A stretch of DNA of 64,000 bases from Archangium gephyra (GTDB taxonomy: Bacteria > Myxococcota > Myxococcia > Myxococcales > Myxococcaceae), in NCBI RefSeq assembly GCF_001027285.1, contig NZ_CP011509.1, positions 7,836,501 to 7,900,500 on the forward strand, given 5' to 3'. Made by a program: the position numbers and the translations under genes. Positions 1 through 9,621 of the stretch are shown here, piece after piece. Numbering within the stretch: the first letter of the stretch is position 1; every line of letters begins with the position of its first letter. The notes beneath the pieces were generated by a model. The model was given only the letters and a program-made list of their open reading frames with translations, was not told where the DNA came from and did not search any database.

Positions 1-138
1 GCGCACGCGGGCGATGATGTCCGCGGTGCGCTGCGCGACGCGGCTGTCCGACGTGCCCGTGCGGTCCAACAGGCGGCGGCGCGCCTCGGGGGACAGCGCG
101 GCGAGGCGCCCCCGGTACTTGAGCAGGGAGGGGTTCAC
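1..138 (-). CDS. hisD: Histidinol dehydrogenase, N-terminal part (runs off window start)
   Basis: The first 46 residues are visible and read VNPSLLKYRGRLAALSP, then a stretch with LLDRTGTSDSRVA. This matches the N-terminus I remember for myxobacterial histidinol dehydrogenases, which oxidise L-histidinol to histidine in the last two steps of the pathway. The GTG start overlaps the hisG stop codon as GTGA, which implies translational coupling within one his operon. The catalytic and zinc-binding parts lie outside the window, so the call rests on the N-terminus and on the position after hisG. Confidence 0.8.
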   Translation of the reverse strand, partial: MNPSLLKYRGRLAALSPEARRRLLDRTGTSDSRVAQRTADIIARVR

Positions 139-989
139 GGCATCAGCCTCTCGATGCGGGTGACGAGGATGCCCTCGCAGCCCAGGCCCTTCAGGGCGGC
201 GATGGTGCGGTAGATGCTCTTGGCGGGCACCACGGCGTGCACGGCCACGAAGTCACCGCCCTGCACGTCCACCACGGTGGGGCCGTTGAGGCCCGGCAGC
301 ACCTCGCGCACGTTGGACAGCACGCGGCGCGGCACGTTGGCCATCAGGTAGCGCTTGCCCCGGGCCGCCAGCACCGAGCTGAGCGCCTGCCGCAGCTCCT
401 CCAGCTTCGCCGCGTCCTCGGCCGGTTGATTCTTCCGGGCGATCAGCCGCGCGCTCGACTGGACGACGGTCCCCACCTCGCGCAGGCCGTTCATCTTCAG
501 CGTCGAGCCCGTGGACGTCAGGTCCACGATGATGTCCGCGATGCCCAGGTGCGGGGCGATCTCCGTGGCCCCCGACACCGGCACCACCGTCACCTTCTGC
601 CCGCGCTTCTCGAAGAACTCCTGCGTCAGCCGCGTGAAGGACGACGCCACCCGCACCCCGTCCCGGACGTCCTCCAGCTTCTCGATGCCGCTCTCCTCGC
701 GGGCGGCCACCACCAACCGGCACCGGCCGAACTCCAGGTCCATCAGCAGGTCCAGGTCCCGGCCGGACTCGCACACCAGATCCCACCCGGTGACGCCCGC
801 GGCCGCCGCGCCATCGGCGACGAACTCGGGGATGTCCTGGGCGCGGACGAAGATGGCCTCGAACTCGCCGCCGAGCGACGCGGTGAGGGCTCTCTCTCCC
901 CGGACCTTCACTTCCAGGCCGGCATCGTTGAACAGCTCGCGAACCTCTTCGGACAGGCGGCCTTTGTTGGGCAGGGCGATCTTCAGCAT
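135..989 (-). CDS. hisG: ATP phosphoribosyltransferase, long form
   Basis: This is the first, feedback-controlled step of histidine synthesis: ATP + PRPP to phosphoribosyl-ATP. The 284-residue length is that of the long HisG form, which carries a C-terminal ACT-like histidine-sensing domain (about residues 210-284) and needs no HisZ. Visible signatures are the start MLKIALPNKGRL, the segment GVTGWDLV near residue 65, and the PRPP-loop region DLTSTGSTLKMNGL near residue 156. It is first in the operon, followed by hisD with a 4-base overlap. A leader peptide and terminator lie upstream, so expression is probably attenuated by histidine supply. Confidence 0.95.
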   Translation of the reverse strand: MLKIALPNKGRLSEEVRELFNDAGLEVKVRGERALTASLGGEFEAIFVRAQDIPEFVADGAAAAGVTGWDLVCESGRDLDLLMDLEFGRCRLVVAAREESGIEKLEDVRDGVRVASSFTRLTQEFFEKRGQKVTVVPVSGATEIAPHLGIADIIVDLTSTGSTLKMNGLREVGTVVQSSARLIARKNQPAEDAAKLEELRQALSSVLAARGKRYLMANVPRRVLSNVREVLPGLNGPTVVDVQGGDFVAVHAVVPAKSIYRTIAALKGLGCEGILVTRIERLMP

Positions 990-1028
990 GGTGGGTACCT
1001 GAGGGGCAGGAGGACGAGCGCGGAAACG

Positions 1029-1058
1029 AAAAAAGCCCGTCCTGGGTGGGACGGGCTT
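1029..1058 (-). terminator. Attenuator terminator of the his operon
   Basis: Read on the minus strand this is a perfect 10-bp stem (AAGCCCGTCC with GGACGGGCTT), a 6-nt loop, and a run of six T that begins in the stem end. It lies 40 bp before the hisG start and 37 bp after the stop codon of a His-rich leader peptide. That is the layout of ribosome-mediated attenuation. Leader codons for Asp-Gly (GACGGG, about 1131-1136) can pair with CCCGTC of the 5' stem arm and could serve as an antiterminator. That pairing is an inference. Confidence 0.85.
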
Positions 1059-1094
1059 CCGTTCACTGCGGCGGTTGCATCGGGGGGGCGTCTG

Positions 1095-1187
1095 TTACGC
1101 GTCAACCCAAGCATGCGCACGGCGAGCGGTCCCGTCGGGGGGCCGATGATGATGCGCATGATGATGGTGGTTGGACGCGAGACGCAC
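1095..1187 (-). CDS. hisL: His operon leader peptide (30 aa, 7 consecutive-type His codons)
   Basis: A GTG-started 30-codon reading frame ends in TAA and encodes MRLASN, then HHHHAHHH (1146-1169), then RPPDGT and a tail ending in AWVDA. Seven of eight adjacent codons are His (CAC or CAT). The frame is followed by an intrinsic terminator and hisG, the classic arrangement in which ribosome stalling at His codons prevents termination. No strong ribosome binding site is visible. The candidate promoter would place the transcript start only a few bases before the GTG, so translation may be almost leaderless. The start codon is inferred; the His run is directly seen. Confidence 0.85.
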   Translation of the reverse strand: MRLASNHHHHAHHHRPPDGTARRAHAWVDA

Positions 1188-1196
1188 GGGTTCACT

Positions 1197-1225
1197 AAGT
1201 AACGGACAGACCCCCGTCTCGTCAA
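1197..1225 (-). promoter_or_regulatory. Candidate sigma-70 promoter of the his operon
   Basis: On the minus strand TTGACG (1220-1225) is followed by a 17-bp spacer and TTACTT (1197-1202). The -35 matches the consensus at 5 of 6 bases and the -10 is weak. It sits just before the leader peptide, where an attenuated operon promoter is expected. The start would fall near position 1190. Confidence 0.5.
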
Positions 1226-1293
1226 CCCGGCCTTCTCACAAAGCTGGAAAACCCCGCTTGCAAACCCCTCCTGGAGCGAGCACAAGCGGCGCG

Positions 1294-2403
1294 ATGCGTG
1301 ACGCCAGCGTGATCATCGTGGGGGGAGGGGTGATTGGCTGTGCCATCGCCCTGAGGCTGAGCCAGGCGGGCGCGCGGGTGACGGTGCTGGAGCGCGCCAT
1401 CGCCGGGGCCGAGGCCTCCAACGCGGCCGGTGGCATCCTCGCCCCCCAGATGGAGTCCGAGGGCCCCGGGCCCTTCCTCGAGCTGTGCCTGCGCAGCCGG
1501 GCCCTGTACCCGGACTTCGCCGCGGAGCTGCTGGCCCTCACGGGCGTCAACGTGAACTACCTGCCCAGCGGCCTGCTGCACGTGGCCTTCGACGGGGCCG
1601 GAGCCCGGCGCCTGGAGACCACCGTGGAGTGGCAGCGGGCCCTGAAGCTGCGCGCGGAGCTGCTCGGCGCGGCCGAGGTGCACGCCCTGGAGCCCCAGCT
1701 CTCCCCCCACGTGGTGGCCGCCGCCCGGTTCCCGGATGACCATCAGGTGGACAACCGGCTGCTCACGCGGGCCCTCACCATGGCCGCCGCGAAGGTGGGC
1801 GCCACCTTCCGCACCGGCTACGTGCGCGGCGTGGTGGAGGAGAAGGGCCGCGTGGTGGGGGTGGACATGGATGGGGACACCCTGCGCGCGGACGCCGTGG
1901 TCATCGCCGCCGGCTCCTGGTCCGGCCTGGTCCAGGGCCTCTCGGTGGATCCCCGCGTGGTGCGCCCGGCCCGGGGGCAGATGGTGCAGCTGCAGACCCG
2001 GCTGCCGCTCTTCTCCCACGTCATCTTCTCCGACAAGGGCTACCTCATCCCCCGGGCGGATGGCCGGGTCCTCGCCGGCAGCACCCTCGAATTCGCCGGC
2101 TTCGAGAAGAACGTCACGGCCGAGGGACTCCATCGGATCCTCGCCCTGGCCATGGAGCTGTGCCCGGCGCTGGGCTCGACCCCGGTGCAGGAGACCTGGG
2201 CGGGCCTGCGGCCCTACACCGACGATCACCTACCCATCCTGGGGGCCGGACCCCTGCCCGGCCTCTTCCTGGCCACGGGTCACTTCCGCAATGGCATCCT
2301 CCTGGCCCCCATCACCGCCCGGCTCCTGGCCCAGGCTGTCCTCGGGGAGACCCCCTCCCTGGACCTCACACCGTTTCGTTTCGATCGCTTCCCCCGCCGC
2401 TGA
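1294..2403 (+). CDS. thiO: Glycine oxidase ThiO (FAD-dependent amine oxidase)
   Basis: FAD-dependent oxidase of the DAO family that oxidises glycine to iminoacetate for the thiazole half of thiamine. The ATG at 1294 starts MRDASVIIVGGGVIGCAIAL, whose GGGVIG dinucleotide-binding loop lies at the N-terminus as expected. The 369-residue length equals that of typical ThiO. Near the C-terminus are ETWAGLRPYTDDHLPILG and GHFRNGILLAP, both typical of this family. Longer in-frame starts exist upstream, but they add sequence before the Rossmann strand. No THI-box precedes it, in contrast to thiC 3 kb away. A related D-amino-acid oxidase activity cannot be excluded from sequence. Confidence 0.85.
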   Translation: MRDASVIIVGGGVIGCAIALRLSQAGARVTVLERAIAGAEASNAAGGILAPQMESEGPGPFLELCLRSRALYPDFAAELLALTGVNVNYLPSGLLHVAFDGAGARRLETTVEWQRALKLRAELLGAAEVHALEPQLSPHVVAAARFPDDHQVDNRLLTRALTMAAAKVGATFRTGYVRGVVEEKGRVVGVDMDGDTLRADAVVIAAGSWSGLVQGLSVDPRVVRPARGQMVQLQTRLPLFSHVIFSDKGYLIPRADGRVLAGSTLEFAGFEKNVTAEGLHRILALAMELCPALGSTPVQETWAGLRPYTDDHLPILGAGPLPGLFLATGHFRNGILLAPITARLLAQAVLGETPSLDLTPFRFDRFPRR

Positions 2404-2514
2404 GCCGCCGGGGAGACATTCCACCCCCCGGACCACCCGGCCAGGCAGCCGGGAAAGTCGAAAAACCGCGTCGGGTTGGCCTTCCGAGCCCCGATCCTCC
2501 TAGAATCCCCCCCC

Positions 2515-3837
2515 GTGGAAGCCATTCCTCCCGTACCTCCCCGGATCCTGATCGTCGACGACGACGATTCCGTGCGCGACGTCATCTCCGTCCTCCTCAG
2601 GGAAGAGGGATACAACTGCGTGGTGGCCAGCGGCGCCGAAATGGCCCTGGACATCGCCAGTCAGGAAGAGACGCCGCTGGTCATCAGCGACATGAAGATG
2701 CCGGGAAAGGATGGCCTGTGGCTGCTCGAGCAGCTGCGTGAGCGCTATCCGGACACCTCCGTCATCATGCTCACCGGCTACGGCGATACCGAGTCCGCCG
2801 TGGACTGCCTGCGCCGGGGCGCTGTCGACTACCTCCTCAAGCCGCCCAAGCTCACGGATCTCATCCGTGCCATCGAGCGGGCGCTCGCCAAGCGCCGCAT
2901 CGAGTTGGCGCGCAAGCGCTACCAGAAGAAGCTGGAGCGCAAGGTCCGTGACAGGACGACCGAGCTGCGCAACGCGCTGCGCGACATCGCCCACACCTAC
3001 CAGTCCACGCTGCTGGCGCTGGTGGCGGCGCTGGACGCGCGCGAGCACGAGACGTCGGACCACTCGCAGCGCGTGGTGCGCTACACGAGCGCCGTCGCCG
3101 AGCGCATGGGCATCAAGGGCCAGGAGCTGGAGGAGATCGGCCGCGGCGCCCTGCTGCACGACATCGGCAAGATTGGCGTTCCGGACGCCGTGCTGCTCAA
3201 GCCGGGCAAGCTCACGCCCGAGGAGTGGCAGGAGATGCGCAAGCATCCGGACATCGGCTTCCAGATGATCCAGAACATCCCCTTCCTGGCCACGCCGGCG
3301 CAGATCGTGCTGTCGCACCAGGAGCGCTGGGATGGGCAGGGCTACCCGCGCAACCTCCGGGGCCAGGAGATCCACATCGGCGCGCGCATCTTCGCCGTGG
3401 CGGACACGCTGGACGCGATGACGAGCGACCGGCCCTACCGCAAGGGCACCACCTTCGCCAACGCCATCGCGGAGATCACCCGCTGCGCCGGCACGCAGTT
3501 CGATCGCGAAGTGGTCCGGGCCTTCCTGGACATTGGTGAGCAGGCGCTCATCAAGATCAAGGAGGACATGCACCTGCGGAAGCTGACGCTGGTGCAGGCG
3601 GAGGCGCAGGCCCAGGAGGCCGAGGCCACCCTGGCGCGGCTCACGGATGACCTGGACGACATCGACCAGAGCATCCCCGGCCCGGGCATTCCGGCGCCGG
3701 CTCCTCGCGGCGCCAGCCCCGCGGCCCCTACCCCTCCCGCGCCCGCGGTGGGGACCCAGCCCACGGCCAACCGTCCGGAGCAGCCCGTGGTCCTGTCGGT
3801 GCTCGCCGGGGGCCGCCAGGGTAATTCACGCGACTGA
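2515..3837 (+). CDS. Response regulator with HD-GYP output domain
   Basis: An N-terminal receiver domain (about residues 8-125, phospho-acceptor Asp59 in ISDMKMPG, Lys in LLKPP) is linked by a charged helix (126-155) to an HD-GYP domain. HD-GYP proteins hydrolyse cyclic di-GMP. The key residues are present: HD at 215-216 in LLHDIGKIG, a later His in KHPDIG, and HQERWDGQGYP at 268-278 with the intact GYP triplet. The last 70 residues are Ala/Pro-rich and probably disordered. The GTG at 2515 is preferred; a TTG at 2476 in the same frame would add 13 residues of no obvious function. No kinase gene is adjacent. Confidence 0.9.
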   Translation: MEAIPPVPPRILIVDDDDSVRDVISVLLREEGYNCVVASGAEMALDIASQEETPLVISDMKMPGKDGLWLLEQLRERYPDTSVIMLTGYGDTESAVDCLRRGAVDYLLKPPKLTDLIRAIERALAKRRIELARKRYQKKLERKVRDRTTELRNALRDIAHTYQSTLLALVAALDAREHETSDHSQRVVRYTSAVAERMGIKGQELEEIGRGALLHDIGKIGVPDAVLLKPGKLTPEEWQEMRKHPDIGFQMIQNIPFLATPAQIVLSHQERWDGQGYPRNLRGQEIHIGARIFAVADTLDAMTSDRPYRKGTTFANAIAEITRCAGTQFDREVVRAFLDIGEQALIKIKEDMHLRKLTLVQAEAQAQEAEATLARLTDDLDDIDQSIPGPGIPAPAPRGASPAAPTPPAPAVGTQPTANRPEQPVVLSVLAGGRQGNSRD

Positions 3838-3893
3838 TGCCCATTTGTGGGGATGCCAGACGGGGGCTCGTGGGTTAAGAGTCGAGCCCCCTC

Positions 3894-4892
3894 ATGATCG
3901 ACGCGCCTCCCCATAGGGATCCCCTGGTCCCTCCCTTGCTGGACGCCCAGGGGAGGACCATGACGTATCTGCGCCTGTCCGTGACGGACCGGTGCAACTT
4001 CCGCTGCACGTACTGCTCGCCGGCCAGCTGGGGTGGGAAGAAGGACCTGCTGACGCCCGAGGAGTTCGAGCGCATCGTCTCCGTCTTCGCGCGCATGGGC
4101 ATCCGCCGGGTGCGGCTCACCGGCGGCGAGCCCCTCATCCGCCCGGACATCCTCGAGGTGGCGCGGCGCATCGCCGCCGTCCCCGGGGTGGAGTGGCTGG
4201 CCATCACCACCAACGCCAGCCACCTGGAGCGCCTGGCGGTGCCGCTGCGCGAGGCGGGCGTCACCCAGCTCAACATCAGCCTGGACACCCTGTCCGAGGA
4301 CACCTTCCGGCGCATCTCCAAGCAGGGGGACTTCGGCACCATCCTGCGGGGCATCGACGCGGCCGTGGGCGCGGGCTACGCCTCGCTGAAGCTCAACGCC
4401 GTCGTCATGAGCGGGGTGAATGACGCCGAGGTGGGGGACCTCATCGCCTACGCCCACGCCCGGGGCATCACCCCGCGCTTCATCGAGCTGATGCCCTTCG
4501 GCCAGGGCACCCCGGTGCCCACGGCGCAGCTGGTGGAGCGGCTGCGGGCCAGCGGGCTGTCCCTGGTCCCCGACGAGGAGCCGCAAGGCGCCGCCGCGGG
4601 CCCGGCGCAGTACTGGCGCGCGCCCGGGGGCCGGGTGGGCTTCATCTCTCCCCTCACCCAGAACTTCTGCGGCGGCTGCAACCGCGTGCGCGTGGCCTCC
4701 AACGGGGACCTGCGCAGCTGCCTCGGCGGGCGGGCCCAGGCGCCGCTGCACACGCTCATCCGCGGTGGCGCCACGGACGCGGAGCTCGCCCTGGCCGTCC
4801 GCCGCGCCCTCGGGGAAAAGCCGGACGGCCACCGCTTCACCGAGCCCGGTGCCGGCGCCTCCCTGCTGACCATGATGGGCATTGGCGGCTGA
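3894..4892 (+). CDS. moaA: GTP 3',8-cyclase (molybdenum cofactor biosynthesis)
   Basis: Radical-SAM enzyme that converts GTP to 3',8-cyclo-GTP, the first step of molybdopterin synthesis. The N-terminal [4Fe-4S] motif CxxxCxxC is seen as CNFRCTYC (Cys34, 38, 41) and is followed by TGGEPLIRPD. The C-terminal second cluster motif is FCGGCNRVRV, with a further Cys in LRSCLGG. The chain ends in Gly-Gly, as active MoaA does. Length (332 aa) is normal. Other moa genes are not adjacent, so it appears to be a single gene. The ATG at 3894 has only a weak ribosome binding site. Confidence 0.95.
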   Translation: MIDAPPHRDPLVPPLLDAQGRTMTYLRLSVTDRCNFRCTYCSPASWGGKKDLLTPEEFERIVSVFARMGIRRVRLTGGEPLIRPDILEVARRIAAVPGVEWLAITTNASHLERLAVPLREAGVTQLNISLDTLSEDTFRRISKQGDFGTILRGIDAAVGAGYASLKLNAVVMSGVNDAEVGDLIAYAHARGITPRFIELMPFGQGTPVPTAQLVERLRASGLSLVPDEEPQGAAAGPAQYWRAPGGRVGFISPLTQNFCGGCNRVRVASNGDLRSCLGGRAQAPLHTLIRGGATDAELALAVRRALGEKPDGHRFTEPGAGASLLTMMGIGG

Positions 4893-4906
4893 GCCGCCGC
4901 CGGGAG

Positions 4907-5293
4907 CTACTTCACCAGCCGGACGTTGAAGGGGTAGCGGTACAGCACCCCTTCGTGGGCCTTGATTCCCGCGTAGATGGACAACACGGCGACTGCCAGG
5001 CCCAGGGGCGCCAGCAGCTTCCAGAGCAGGACGCCACCGAAGCAGAACAGGAGCAGGCCCGCGACCAGCATCACGACGGTCATGGCCAGCATCGTGGCCT
5101 GGAAGTTGAGCGCCTCCTTCGCCTGGCGCTCCACCCAGATGGACTGCTTGCCCTTGAGAAGGATGACGAGCAGGGGGCCGAAGACGGACAGCACCAAGGC
5201 GCTCACGTGCGCGAGCGCGCCCCAGATCTTCTCGTCCGTCGTTGGCTCCGGCGAGCCGGTGATGAACGAGCCGAGCTGCTGATGAGTCTCCAT
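4907..5293 (-). CDS. DUF4870-like small membrane protein
   Basis: A 128-residue protein with a soluble N-terminus (to about residue 28). It then has a hydrophobic hairpin (ALAHVSALVLSVFGPLLVILL), a conserved-looking loop with QAKEALNFQ, and two more hydrophobic segments. This is the pattern of DUF4870 (Tic20-like fold) proteins, whose function is not established. ATG 5293 is chosen because GAGGGG lies 7 nt upstream; a GTG at 5299 is also possible. It is convergent with moaA and downstream of thiC on the same strand, with 146 bp between them. Confidence 0.75.
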   Translation of the reverse strand: METHQQLGSFITGSPEPTTDEKIWGALAHVSALVLSVFGPLLVILLKGKQSIWVERQAKEALNFQATMLAMTVVMLVAGLLLFCFGGVLLWKLLAPLGLAVAVLSIYAGIKAHEGVLYRYPFNVRLVK

Positions 5294-5390
5294 GGACACG
5301 CCCCTCGTGTGCTGGACGGAACCATCTTCCGCCAGCCCGGGGGAAAAGTCACGAAACAGCGACCCGGCAGGTCACCCGGTGGCACGTCAC

Positions 5391-5417
5391 CCGGAATGAC
5401 GCGGCAGGTCATCCCGG
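5391..5417 (-). terminator. Hairpin after thiC, possible terminator
   Basis: CCGGAATGAC and GTCATCCCGG form a 10-bp stem with one mismatch and a 7-nt loop, 23 bp past the thiC stop. No T-run follows. The motif GTCAYCCGG-like occurs three times in 5370-5417, so it could instead be a small repeat. Confidence 0.3.
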
Positions 5418-5439
5418 GCGCCCGGAGGCCCATGAGACT

Positions 5440-7441
<2,002 letters not shown>

Positions 7442-7621
7442 GGGCGAGGGTGTAGCGCACCGGGGGACCGGGTATCAACCGCTTGGAGGGCCGCCTGTCC
7501 GCCAGGAAGCGTCCCGCCGGGCGCGCATCCCCTGCGGAGCCTCCTCCCCCGGGCGAAATCATTGCGCCGGTCAGCCCCGCCGTCGGCAGCCAACGTGGCG
7601 ACCTGACGAAAGAGCACGCCC

Positions 7622-7637
7622 TGGAGCCGATCCTGCA
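7622..7637 (+). promoter_or_regulatory. Candidate sigma-54 promoter before the CBS-domain gene
   Basis: TGGAGCCGATCCTGCA has GG and GC separated by 10 bases, the -24/-12 spacing of sigma-54 promoters, and a TGCA ending. The -24 block lacks the usual CAC. It lies 46 bp before the ATG of the CBS gene. An NtrC-type activator is encoded 2.5 kb downstream. Confidence 0.35.
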
Positions 7638-7683
7638 ATAGCTTCTTTCAAGACCCACGATTCCCCAGGATGGAGCCACGTAT

Positions 7684-8121
7684 ATGCAGACCGTTGGAGA
7701 GCTGATGACCCGCAGCAGCCTGGTCACGATCACCGAGACCCAGAACCTGGCCATGGCGGAGGACCTGCTCCGTCTGCATCGCATCCGGCACCTGCCCGTG
7801 GTGCGGGGGGGCAAGCTCGTCGGGCTCGTCACCCACCGGGATCTGCTGAAGGCCGCGGCGAAGGGCGGCGGGGCGGATCCGGCGAAGCAGCCGCTGTGGG
7901 CCTCGGACGTGATGGTGCGCGACGTGAGGACGGTGACGGCGGACACGTCCACCCGCGAGGCGGTGAAGATGATGCTGGACAACAAGTTCGGCTGCCTGCC
8001 CGTGGTGGGGGCGGACGGGACGCTCATCGGCATCCTCACCGAGGCGGACATGGTCCGCTTCGCCCAGCACCTCATCGAGGACATGGACCGCCGCAGCCTC
8101 GCGGCCGAGTACGAGGCCTGA
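7684..8121 (+). CDS. Two-CBS-domain protein
   Basis: The 145 residues consist almost entirely of a pair of CBS domains (about 7-62 and 75-132). Typical segments are VGELMTRSSLVTI, HLPVVRGGKLVGLVTHRDLL, DVMVRDVRTV and CLPVVGADGTLIGILTEADM. Such Bateman modules bind adenine nucleotides and sense energy state; no catalytic domain is attached. The gene is 41 bp before a universal stress protein gene on the same strand, so the two are probably co-transcribed. ATG 7684 gives the normal start just before the first CBS strand. Confidence 0.9.
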   Translation: MQTVGELMTRSSLVTITETQNLAMAEDLLRLHRIRHLPVVRGGKLVGLVTHRDLLKAAAKGGGADPAKQPLWASDVMVRDVRTVTADTSTREAVKMMLDNKFGCLPVVGADGTLIGILTEADMVRFAQHLIEDMDRRSLAAEYEA

Positions 8122-8162
8122 GCCGCGCCACAGGGGCCTGACAAAGGCCAGAGGGGAGCACC

Positions 8163-9499
8163 ATGTCGATCGTCTTCGGAACGGATTTCTCGGAGCGGGC
8201 GATGACCGCGGCCCGGGCGGCGGCGGTGCTCGCCCGCCGGACCGGAGAGGTGCTCCACCTGGTGCACATCACCGAGTACGGCAGCGCCGGCCGGACCGCC
8301 GCGAGCGATGAGGCCTTGCGCCGCGAGCTGCACTCCCGCCTGGAGGCCCAGGCCGCCGAGCTGCGCACCGGAGACGCCCGGGTGGAGGTCCACCTGCTGG
8401 AGGGCGCCCCGGACGAGGTCCTCGTCGAGCATGCGGCCGTCGCCCACGCCTCGCTCATCATCGTGTCCCACCATGGGCAGCGGGGCCCGCGCTGGCGCAT
8501 CGGCAACGTGGCGGAGCGGGTGGTGCAGTCGGCCCGGTGTCCGGTGCTCGTCCTGCGCTCGGCGGCCCCCCTGGAGGCCTGGGCGCGCGGGGAGCGCAGC
8601 CTGCGCGTCCTGCTGGGCCTGGACTTCTCTCCCCCCTCGGATGCCGCGGTGTCCTGGGTGCGAAAGCTGCGCACGCTCGGCAGTTGCGAGGTGGTGGCCG
8701 CCCATCACTACTGGGGCGCGGATGCCCACGTGCGCTACGGCGTCCCCCTCTCCCCCGAGTCCGAGGTGACGCCCGAGGTGGAGGAGGCCCTGCGCCGCGA
8801 CCTGACGGCCCGCCTGGGCGACATGCCCGGCACCGGCGCCGTCTGGGTGCACCTGGATCCCGGCCTGAGCCGGCCCGCGGAGTCCCTGGTGGCGCTGGCG
8901 CGCAAGGAGGAGGCGGATCTCATCGTGGTGGGAACCCACCAGCGCACTGGGGCGAGCAAGTGGTGGTACGGCTCGGTGTCGCAGCGCATCGTCCACGACG
9001 CGCCCGTCTCCGTGCTGTGCGTACCGGCAAGTGCCGTGTCCACCCTCACCATCCCCGAGGTGCGCCGGGTGCTGGCCCCCACGGATCTCTCCGAGGTGGG
9101 CATCAGCGCCATCCGCCACGCCTACTCCATCGTTCCCGCCGGGGGTGCCGTCTACCTGCTGCACGTGCTGGAGACCGTGGGGGGACGCCTCCCCTCTCCG
9201 CGCAATACCTCTCACTCCAGGGCCCGGCCCACACGCCCGAGCAGGAGCGCCTGGCCGAGGTGCTGCGGGGGCTCATCCCTCCCGAGGCGGCCGTCCGGGG
9301 CATCTCCACGCGCGTGGAGGTGGTCCACGGCCGCAAGGTGTCCGAGGCCATCAACCAGGCGGCCGAGCGGCTCAGCTGCGACGTCATCTGCCTGGCCACC
9401 CATGGGCGCTCGGGGCTCTCCAAGGCGCTGGTCGGCTCGGTGGCCCAGGAGGTGCTCCAGGCAAGCACGAGGCCGGTGTTGCTCGTCCGTCCGGAGTGA
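8163..9499 (+). CDS. Three-domain universal stress protein, interrupted by a frameshift
   Basis: Three UspA-like domains are read. Domain 1 covers about residues 1-142 (ends with CPVLVLRS) and domain 2 about 146-290 (GTHQRTGASKWWYGSVSQRI, then SVLCVPA). Domain 3 starts near residue 300 (RRVLAPTDLSEVGISAIRHA). At about 9180 the frame breaks. The rest of domain 3, with LATHGRSGLSKALVG and VLLVRPE, continues in the -1 frame and stops at 9499. The break lies in GTGGGGGGA. One more G would restore a continuous protein of about 446 residues, and the site also fits a -1 slippery heptamer (G GGG GGA). Unshifted translation would give an out-of-frame tail to 9899. USP domains bind ATP and are linked to stress survival. 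Confidence 0.75.
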
Positions 9500-9567
9500 G
9501 CAGGCGGGCATCCAGGCTCCCAACACCCCGCTTGGGAAGGGGCGTTCCTCGTCCAGGCGGGCATTTC

Positions 9568-9583
9568 CGGCACGCACCTTGAA
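9568..9583 (+). promoter_or_regulatory. Candidate sigma-54 promoter before the OsmC-like gene
   Basis: CGGCACGCACCTTGAA matches the -24 block GGCACG and a TTG at -12 with correct 10-base spacing, but has GA instead of GC at -12. It is 38 bp before the GTG start of the OsmC-like gene. Confidence 0.35.
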
Positions 9584-9621
9584 GGTTTCATCCTGGGTGA
9601 ACGACACCCGGGAGGTGCGAT

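Noticed and set aside
237-1202. Plus-strand frame across hisG and the his leader region
   Set aside because: His/Arg-rich noise antisense to hisG. It would read through the attenuator and has no start signal.
4876-4904. GGCGGC-TGA-GCCGCC hairpin at the moaA stop as terminator
   Set aside because: Short stem containing the stop codon and no T-run, so GC-rich chance pairing is more likely.
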